From assembly GCF_900106835.1 (NCBI RefSeq), contig NZ_FNNR01000001.1:161182-225181 (forward strand): 64,000 bases of DNA, given 5' to 3'. A program made the translations under genes and the position numbers. The stretch comes from Arthrobacter sp. cf158. GTDB lineage: Bacteria; Actinomycetota; Actinomycetes; Actinomycetales; Micrococcaceae. This document shows positions 58,741 through 64,000 of this stretch, in pieces (within the stretch, counting starts at the first letter, position 1; each line of letters opens with the position of its first letter). The notes under the pieces are model-generated. The model ran no database searches, was not told the origin of the DNA, and saw nothing but the letters and a program-made list of their open reading frames with translations.

Positions 58741-59243
58741 CAGGAGTCGGCGTCGATGATTTGTTCCCGCAGGATATCCGCGTGCCCACAGTGCTGCGCG
58801 AGTTCCCGCAGCATATGGAGGTAGACCCATCGGAGGGGGAGCGGCCCGCGGCGGTTCCCCAGCAGCAGATCCTCGAGGCCCAGCTCAGCAACCGCGCGCC
58901 GGGACGCATCGCATGCTTCCTGGTGGGCTGCTTGAATGCTGGCGATGGTGTCATGCTCGTCCAGGATGAACGACTCGTCAGGTAACGCCGGGATTCCAAT
59001 CTCTGCCCGGGACCTTCGCGTGATGGCTTCGTCGAACCACACCTTCTCCACGAAGATCGCGTGCTTCACCAAGCCCAGGAGCGTCGTACGCGACGGGACC
59101 AACCGCCGTCGTGCTTGTTCTTCAGTGAGTCCGTCCAAGCTGGCGTTGAGGGCCCTGCGGTGCTCGTCCAGAAAAGTGTCGAACTGAATGCGGGCACTCT
59201 GGTTGATGACGTCGTCGGCGAATGTCGGGGGCAGTGAACTCAT
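58740..59243 (-). CDS. DinB-like (DUF664) metal-dependent four-helix protein
   Basis: A 167-residue protein of the DinB/mycothiol-dependent S-transferase fold. The three His positions are in [15 protein letters not shown] (His), IQAAHQEAC region and [15 protein letters not shown] (final His pair), as expected for a nickel or zinc site. In actinobacteria this fold includes mycothiol- and bacillithiol-linked transferases. Coupled to the VOC gene by a 4-bp overlap. Confidence 0.85.
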   Translation of the reverse strand: MSSLPPTFADDVINQSARIQFDTFLDEHRRALNASLDGLTEEQARRRLVPSRTTLLGLVKHAIFVEKVWFDEAITRRSRAEIGIPALPDESFILDEHDTIASIQAAHQEACDASRRAVAELGLEDLLLGNRRGPLPLRWVYLHMLRELAQHCGHADILREQIIDADS

Positions 59244-59671
59244 CCGAAAACCACGGTGCCGTCGTCGTCGATCCTCCAGCCGGGGTTGTGCGCAATCTCC
59301 CAGACAATGCCGTTCGGATCCTTAACGTGTCCGTGGAAGATGCCGCCAAAGGCGCCGGCTTGGGCGGGTTTGATGACCGTGGCGCCCGCGGCCACCAAGG
59401 CGTCGATGGTGCTGGATACGTCCTCAGCGCTGCTGACGTTGTGGGAAAGCGTCACCCCGCAGACGCCATCCGTGGGTGTTGAGCTGTTGAGGTCCTGATC
59501 AAACTTTTCGGCGTCGAACAGGCCGAGCATCAGCCCCGGCGCAACCTGGAAGAACAGGATCTCACCGGGAACATCCATGCGGGGATCCCAACCGAGGCCG
59601 TCCTTGTAGAAAGCTCGCGCGGCGTCGAGGTCCGGCGTGGCAAACGTGATGAAGTGCAGTTGCTGGTCCAT
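59240..59671 (-). CDS. VOC (glyoxalase/dioxygenase-fold) protein
   Basis: A 143-residue vicinal-oxygen-chelate protein with two beta-alpha-beta-beta-beta units ([20 protein letters not shown], then [20 protein letters not shown] and [16 protein letters not shown]). The Glu of WEIAHNP is a likely metal ligand. It could be glyoxalase-like or a resistance protein. TAGGCT lies 6 nt before the ATG (leaderless pattern). It is cotranscribed with the DinB gene. Confidence 0.88.
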   Translation of the reverse strand: MDQQLHFITFATPDLDAARAFYKDGLGWDPRMDVPGEILFFQVAPGLMLGLFDAEKFDQDLNSSTPTDGVCGVTLSHNVSSAEDVSSTIDALVAAGATVIKPAQAGAFGGIFHGHVKDPNGIVWEIAHNPGWRIDDDGTVVFG

Positions 59672-59677
59672 AGGGGA

Positions 59678-59683
59678 AGCCTA
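59678..59683 (-). promoter_or_regulatory. Leaderless -10 box of the VOC gene
   Basis: Minus-strand TAGGCT is 6 nt before the ATG at 59671. Confidence 0.5.
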
Positions 59684-59795
59684 ACGGGAGGGTGCGACGC
59701 ACAGTGCCACAATGAGGGCATGGCTCACCATTACGAAGTAGCCAACTTGGCCAGCCCTGTTGAGCCTCGGTTCAGGCCGGTGGGAGGATGGAGCA

Positions 59796-60497
59796 GTGGA
59801 ACCCCTCTTCGACTTCCTTGGCAGTTACTGGTGGCTCATTTTCCCGATCGGCGGGATGGCTGGCGGGTGGGCAAGGTCGTGGTCCAAGGCCAGCGAGGAA
59901 CGGCACCGCCGCAAGGTGGAACTGCTCAAGCTGCGGAACCAACTGGCGGTTCACGAGGAAGCCAACCAAGCCGAGGTGGTGTCGCTGATCGCCGCCCACG
60001 ACTCCGTGAACCACAGATGGCTGGATTACGAGCTCGACGTGGGCAACCTCATCGATTTCCCCCTCATGACCGACGTCCGGGAACCACTCACGGTCGCCTT
60101 CCTGCGCGCCAAGAAGGAAGCTGACGGACTGCGGCCGGCAACGCCGGAAGAGATTTCGACGCCGGCCAGGCTGGCTGAGTATCGGGCCGCTGTTCATAGT
60201 TACGAACTCGCTTTTGATGTTGCCGAGCGGGAAGCCCGCCGCATTAAGGACGGCAACTTCAGTGGGCCCGAACGGCAACGGCTGGCAACCGCACGGAAAC
60301 TGCTGCGCATCGCGGAAGACACCGCCGCCACGCCCGCCGAGCGTCAAACCGCATACAAGCGCGCCCGCAAGGAACTGGACGGCTTGATCGTCCTGCCCGA
60401 AGCCACTGTTGCCGCATTGGAAGGCAAAATTGCCGGAATTCTGGACACCCGCAAGGACGCAGACAAGGACCCCGACACGGACGTTCGGTTCGCGTGA
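59796..60497 (+). CDS. Membrane-anchored hypothetical with long helical region
   Basis: A 233-residue protein. The N-terminus (about 3-25) holds one hydrophobic helix (LGSYWWLIFPIGGMAGGWA), followed by a charged coiled coil (EERHRRKVELLKLRNQLAVHEE) and a mostly helical body ending in an acidic tail. GTG 59796 follows GGAGGATGGAGCA. The pattern suggests an inner-membrane protein with a cytoplasmic helical domain. No family assigned. Confidence 0.68.
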   Translation: MEPLFDFLGSYWWLIFPIGGMAGGWARSWSKASEERHRRKVELLKLRNQLAVHEEANQAEVVSLIAAHDSVNHRWLDYELDVGNLIDFPLMTDVREPLTVAFLRAKKEADGLRPATPEEISTPARLAEYRAAVHSYELAFDVAEREARRIKDGNFSGPERQRLATARKLLRIAEDTAATPAERQTAYKRARKELDGLIVLPEATVAALEGKIAGILDTRKDADKDPDTDVRFA

Positions 60498-60609
60498 TTC
60501 CCGGGGGAGTGCCTTCCTGACCCTGTTTGAACCTCGCGTGACCACTTTGCAACCGAAATAGGGTGTATTTGGGCTGTTGTGAGTCCAAAGTGGGTGGCGG
60601 CGGTACGGG

Positions 60610-61122
60610 TTATGGCGGCGACTGGGCCAAGTCGACACCCATCACAGTCCGGACCAGCGATCCAGACAACTCGTCTTCGAGGTGCCGCATGCCCAGACGC
60701 TCAGCCACCCGGCGCGAGGCCACGTTGTCCGGGTGGATGATGGCTACCAGCAAGGCAGCCCCGACGGCATCGCGCGCGAATTCCAGGCACGCCGACGCAG
60801 CCTCCGTGGCATACCCACGCCCCTGAAGATCGGAGCGAACGTGGTAACCCACCTCCAGTTCGGACCGCCCGTTGACTTGTTGCCACGTCAACCCGCAATC
60901 GCCGACGAACCCGCCGTCGTGCGTTTCCACAATCCACAACCCATACCCGTGGCGCGCATAATTGGCCTGGTTCCAGTCGATCCAGGCAACTGCTTCTTCC
61001 CGGGTTTTCGGGGCCGGGTAGTAGGTCATCACCGAGGGGTCGCCGAGCATGGCGCTCATGGAGTCAAGATCTTCCATGGTCATCTCGCGGAACCGCAGCC
61101 GGTCCGTCGGGTGGGGAAGCAT
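60610..61122 (-). CDS. GNAT acetyltransferase (RimJ/RimL-like)
   Basis: A 170-residue acyltransferase. RLRFREMTMEDLDSM is the RimJ-like N-terminus and the acetyl-CoA loop is VRSDLQGRGYATEAA. Substrate (a protein N-terminus or a small amine) is unknown. TAGGCT 6 nt upstream of the ATG indicates a leaderless start. Confidence 0.88.
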   Translation of the reverse strand: MLPHPTDRLRFREMTMEDLDSMSAMLGDPSVMTYYPAPKTREEAVAWIDWNQANYARHGYGLWIVETHDGGFVGDCGLTWQQVNGRSELEVGYHVRSDLQGRGYATEAASACLEFARDAVGAALLVAIIHPDNVASRRVAERLGMRHLEDELSGSLVRTVMGVDLAQSPP

Positions 61123-61128
61123 CTCCGA

Positions 61129-61134
61129 AGCCTA
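61129..61134 (-). promoter_or_regulatory. Leaderless -10 box of the GNAT gene
   Basis: Minus-strand TAGGCT is 6 nt before the ATG at 61122. Confidence 0.5.
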
Positions 61135-61198
61135 CCTGCAGCCGAGCGGCGCGAAGGGGTGGTTTGTGAAGGGCTGCGGCCCCTTAGGGTGTTTCGGC

Positions 61199-62098
61199 TC
61201 AGGGCCCCGTAGCTTCGGCTAGAGGTCCCGTAGCTTCGACTGATTCCAGGAACAGGGGGATCAGCGGGTCCGTGTTTCCGGCCAGCCATGCGGTTCCGAT
61301 GCTCCACATAGAGGACTCACGATTGATGGGCACCAGGTGGACGCCTTCAGGAATGATAGCGGCCGTGCTGGCGGGGACGACGGCGGACCCGGCTCCGGCG
61401 GCGACCAGCGCCAGCACCGTGAGCAGGTCTGACGTTTGGTACAGGACGTTGGGGTGGGCTCCCAGGTCCGTGAACAGTGTGCTGGTTTGAGCCGTAAGGC
61501 CCGGGCCGCGGGCCGGCTCAAGCCGGATGACGGGGCGGCCGTCGAAGTACTGCTGGAGTGCTTCGCGCGTGGCGGCAGGAGCGGACTCAGCGCTGGGAAT
61601 GGCAAGGGCCAGGCGATCACGGCGAATCATCCGGGTGGCAATGTCTGGTGGGGCTGGCAGGCGAACGAATCCGAGGCTGAGGGCGCCACTGCGGAGTGCC
61701 TGAAACTGCGCCGAGGATGACATGTCTTCCAACCCGATATCGATCGCCGGGTGTTTGGTCCGGAAATGGGCCACGGCGCGCGGGGCAGCGTCGATCGCGG
61801 ACATGCCGAAGCCCACGTTCAGCACGCCCTCGGCGCCGGCTGCCACCCGATCCATGCGTTGGGCGAGCGCATCCGCCCGCCGAACAAGGTCAATCGCGTC
61901 GGCGAGCAACGTCTCTCCGGCGGTGGTGAGCGCTGCTCCGTGCCGTCCACGGGTGAACAACTGGCTCCCGGCTTGGCGCTCCAGGAGCTGGATCTGCTTG
62001 GTCAGATTGGATTGTGTGGTGGAGAGCGACGTCGCTGCCAGGCCGAAATTCCCGGTTTCTGCAACAGCGACGAAGGACCGCAAGAGCCGTAGTTCCAT
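61199..62098 (-). CDS. LysR-family transcriptional regulator
   Basis: A 299-residue regulator with an N-terminal winged helix (LRSFVAVAETGNFGLAATSL, STTQSNLTKQIQLLERQAG) and a periplasmic-binding-like effector domain from about residue 92. The C-terminus ends in a tandem EATGPLAEATGP duplication encoded by two near-identical 18-bp DNA repeats (about 61200-61245). Divergent from the carbon-nitrogen hydrolase gene, its probable target. TAGGGT 6 nt before the ATG suggests a leaderless start. Confidence 0.92.
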   Translation of the reverse strand: MELRLLRSFVAVAETGNFGLAATSLSTTQSNLTKQIQLLERQAGSQLFTRGRHGAALTTAGETLLADAIDLVRRADALAQRMDRVAAGAEGVLNVGFGMSAIDAAPRAVAHFRTKHPAIDIGLEDMSSSAQFQALRSGALSLGFVRLPAPPDIATRMIRRDRLALAIPSAESAPAATREALQQYFDGRPVIRLEPARGPGLTAQTSTLFTDLGAHPNVLYQTSDLLTVLALVAAGAGSAVVPASTAAIIPEGVHLVPINRESSMWSIGTAWLAGNTDPLIPLFLESVEATGPLAEATGP

Positions 62099-62111
62099 TC
62101 ATGGACCCTAT

Positions 62112-62129
62112 TTCCATTCCGGAATGGAA
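62112..62129. promoter_or_regulatory. 18-bp perfect palindrome between lysR and the hydrolase gene
   Basis: TTCCATTCCGGAATGGAA is fully self-complementary and begins 14 bp from the lysR start. TTCCATTC occurs again at 62093-62100 over the lysR start codon. It is a candidate LysR operator controlling both genes. Confidence 0.6.
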
Positions 62130-62210
62130 TCAAATGCTCGCATAATTTCATTGGACGGAATGCCTCAAAGGACACCAGCATGGGAGGTGTCCAAACCCAA
62201 GGAGAATCCA

Positions 62211-63188
62211 ATGCCCGTGACCCCCACCCTTCGTGCCTCCGTTGTTCAATTCGAAGCGGTCCCCGATCGCCCGGACCTCAATCTGAAGACCATCCGACGC
62301 CTGGCGGACAAGGCGGCTAAGGACGGAGCCCAGATTGTGGTGTTCCCGGAAATGTGCCTCATTGGTTACTGGCACCTGCGCAGACAGACCCGCGACCGCT
62401 TGCTTCACTTGGCGCAGCCTGCTGGCGGCGAACACCTCCACACCGTCACAAAGCTTGCCGAAGAGCTCGGCGTGGGAATCGGCGTCGGGTTCCTGGAAGT
62501 GGACGTTGACGGGCAACTCTACAATTCATATTCCCTGTGTCTCCCGGACGGGACCGTTCACACGCATCGGAAATTACATGCGTTCGAGCACGACGCCATC
62601 AGCAGCGGCTCGGACTACACCGTGTTCGATACGCCTTGGGGAATCAAAGTGGGAATCCTGATCTGCTGGGATAACAACCTGGTGGAAAACGTTCGCGCCA
62701 CCGCGCTTCTGGGTGCCACGGTGCTCATTGCTCCGCACCAGACGGGCGGCACCAACTCCATGAGCCCTCGTGGCATGCAGCCCATCCCGCAGAGGCTATG
62801 GGACAACCGTGCAGAGGATCCTGCAGCGATCGGGGCCGCGTTCCGTGGACCCAACGGCCGCGAATGGCTCATGCGGTGGCTGCCTGCGCGGGCACACGAC
62901 AATGGGATCTTCGTTCTTTTCAGCAATGGTGTGGGCCGGGACGACGATGAAATCCGTACTGGAAATGCAATGATCCTTGATCCGTACGGGGCGATCGTGG
63001 CCGAGACGTGGGTGGCCGATGAGGCTGTGGTCACGGCAGATTTGGACCTGGGCCTGGTGCCGCTGTCCACCGGGCGCCGATGGATCCGTGGGCGCCGGCC
63101 TGAACTCTACGACATCCTGAGCCGTCCGCAGGGCAACGAAGTTGGGGCGCGGGCCGCGCGCTTCTCCACAAAGCCGGTGCGGGTCTGA
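62211..63188 (+). CDS. Carbon-nitrogen hydrolase (nitrilase/amidase superfamily)
   Basis: A 325-residue cytoplasmic amidase with the Glu-Lys-Cys triad: Glu in FPEMCLIG, Lys in THRKLHAFE and Cys in GILICWDNN. It cleaves a nonpeptide C-N bond in an amide or nitrile. Residues about 190-240 contain an insertion (ISPRGMQ-like segment PRGMQPIPQRLWDNRAE) seen in some aliphatic amidase relatives. ATG 62211 follows AAGGAGAATCC. It is under a divergent LysR gene and may form a single-gene unit. Confidence 0.9.
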   Translation: MPVTPTLRASVVQFEAVPDRPDLNLKTIRRLADKAAKDGAQIVVFPEMCLIGYWHLRRQTRDRLLHLAQPAGGEHLHTVTKLAEELGVGIGVGFLEVDVDGQLYNSYSLCLPDGTVHTHRKLHAFEHDAISSGSDYTVFDTPWGIKVGILICWDNNLVENVRATALLGATVLIAPHQTGGTNSMSPRGMQPIPQRLWDNRAEDPAAIGAAFRGPNGREWLMRWLPARAHDNGIFVLFSNGVGRDDDEIRTGNAMILDPYGAIVAETWVADEAVVTADLDLGLVPLSTGRRWIRGRRPELYDILSRPQGNEVGARAARFSTKPVRV

Positions 63189-63193
63189 CCTGA

Positions 63194-63213
63194 CGCTCCA
63201 GAGTGCTGGAGCG
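63194..63213 (+). terminator. Hairpin after the hydrolase gene
   Basis: CGCTCCA (63194-63200) pairs with TGGAGCG (63207-63213). No T-run follows, so termination is uncertain. Confidence 0.4.
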
Positions 63214-63408
63214 CTGGCGGGCTTGAACCGGCCGGATGTGACAAACCACCCCACGGTATGTCCACATAGCTGCAGGTCAGCTGCCTCCCGGACCCAACTT
63301 TGTACCGTCGTTCGTTGGGCGCTAAGGTATTTCCAGACCGTTTTGCAGAGGGCGGCGATATTCGCTCCTTTGCTGTCTGCTGGGGACGCTTTTCAGTCAG
63401 TAGGAACC

Positions 63409-64000
63409 ATGGTCAACCCCCGCCCCGAGCAGGAAGCTCTCCAGAACGGATACTTCCTGGATCTCGTCCTCGGCAGCGAAGATGTCGAGGCTTTTCTCAG
63501 CGATCTTGCTATATTCTCGGCCCAAAGCCTCTCCTACCCGGACGCCCCCGTTTTCTGTGGCATCACTGTGCTGCGCCTGAAGAAATCGGCCACGGCGGCC
63601 AGCAGCGACGAGCGCGCCCGGGTGATGGATGAGTTGCAAAGTGCCTACGACGGACCCTGTCTCACCGCCATGGATAAGCTCACGTCCGTCATGGTGCCGG
63701 ATCTCCTCCGCGAGCACCGCTGGCCGGAGTACGTCGAGGCGGCGTCCCACCAAGGTTTGCGCTCCATCCTCAGCGTCCCTCTCCTGGTTGAGGGGGATAC
63801 CCGGGCAGCGCTGAACCTGTACTCGGAGCGGACCAAGGCGTTCAGCGACGACGATGTGGAGCGGGCTGAAGTGTTCGCTTCCCACGCAGCCAAGTCGCTG
63901 CGGCTCGCGCTGAAGATTGCCCAGCTCAGCGACGCCCGGAACGACCTCGCCGCAGCCATGCAGTCCCGAACGGTCATCGATCTGGCAGTGGGCGCCATCA
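63409..64000 (+). CDS. GAF-ANTAR regulator, 3' end missing
   Basis: The frame starts at ATG 63409 (AGGAACC upstream) and runs off the window after 197 codons. Residues about 15-165 form a GAF-type sensory domain (VLGSEDVEAFLSDLAIFSAQ, GLRSILSVPLLVEGDTRAAL, LNLYSE). The last visible part, RLALKIAQLSDARNDLAAAM and SRTVIDLAVGAI, is the beginning of an ANTAR RNA-binding domain, which acts as a transcription antiterminator. Effector and target RNA are unknown. Confidence 0.85.
   Translation, partial: MVNPRPEQEALQNGYFLDLVLGSEDVEAFLSDLAIFSAQSLSYPDAPVFCGITVLRLKKSATAASSDERARVMDELQSAYDGPCLTAMDKLTSVMVPDLLREHRWPEYVEAASHQGLRSILSVPLLVEGDTRAALNLYSERTKAFSDDDVERAEVFASHAAKSLRLALKIAQLSDARNDLAAAMQSRTVIDLAVGAI

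Noticed and set aside
60542..60593. Inverted repeat CCACTTTG / CAAAGTGG between the membrane hypothetical and GNAT genes
   Set aside because: Only 8 bp arms separated by 36 nt, with no T-run; too weak to call a terminator or operator.

Overview
The window is high-GC, gene-dense actinobacterial chromosome. The 7Fe ferredoxin, BioB with a BsaP-type partner, orphan Vsr, GAF-ANTAR regulator, MSMEG_6728-type protein and many leaderless starts fit Micrococcaceae, most likely an Arthrobacter/Paenarthrobacter-like soil bacterium (inference from gene content; no database was searched). I see no rRNA, tRNA, CRISPR array, prophage or insertion sequence. The region is dominated by catabolic operons, each with its own transporter and regulator.

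Layout. 1-0.9 kb: end of a response regulator, convergent with a ferredoxin gene. 0.9-9.8 kb: a minus-strand operon (MHS-type transporter, FAD oxidoreductase, class III CoA-transferase, crotonase, DapA-family lyase, divergent SDR, aldehyde dehydrogenase) under an XRE-cupin regulator; the substrate is unknown. 9.9-20 kb: Hpt-like protein, Vsr, bsaP-bioB, an NCS1 permease, CsbD, stress-type SDR, Zn alcohol dehydrogenase, small hypotheticals, a SIS protein and an Old Yellow Enzyme. 20.2-28.5 kb: a plus-strand sugar operon (GntR regulator, TIM-barrel isomerase, DhaK-DhaL kinase, RpiB, two dehydrogenases, MFS carrier, triosephosphate-isomerase homologue) with a shared operator TCCTATAGGA; this set matches tetrulose/tetritol or DHA-type catabolism. 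28.5-40 kb: a 1210-residue nuclease-helicase, an Fcy1-type cytosine deaminase, a metzincin-like protein, CBS protein, Tex, an alpha/beta hydrolase and DUF1622 protein. 40.2-47.6 kb: PxpABC plus biotin carboxylase and a mini-BCCP, divergent from a PucR regulator and followed by a second NCS1 permease: a candidate biotin-dependent lactam or cyclic-amide pathway. 47.7-56.3 kb: adenine deaminase, a winged-helix/Ala-Lys linker/X25 protein, acylphosphatase, a PIN-Phd toxin-antitoxin pair, and a nucleoside operon (GntR-ribokinase diverging from MFS-nucleoside hydrolase). 56.3-64 kb: ArsR-SRPBCC fusion, Tat-exported amidohydrolase with two operators, DinB, VOC, GNAT, LysR diverging from a carbon-nitrogen hydrolase, and a truncated GAF-ANTAR gene.

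Regulatory DNA is unusually readable. At least twelve genes have a TANNNT -10 box exactly 6-7 nt before the start codon, with no Shine-Dalgarno sequence, which I read as leaderless promoters and used to fix starts. Several regulators have matching palindromes. Two 59-bp palindromic elements with identical ends overlap gene 3' ends, and three convergent gene pairs share hairpins with the same CGACGGCGG stem core.
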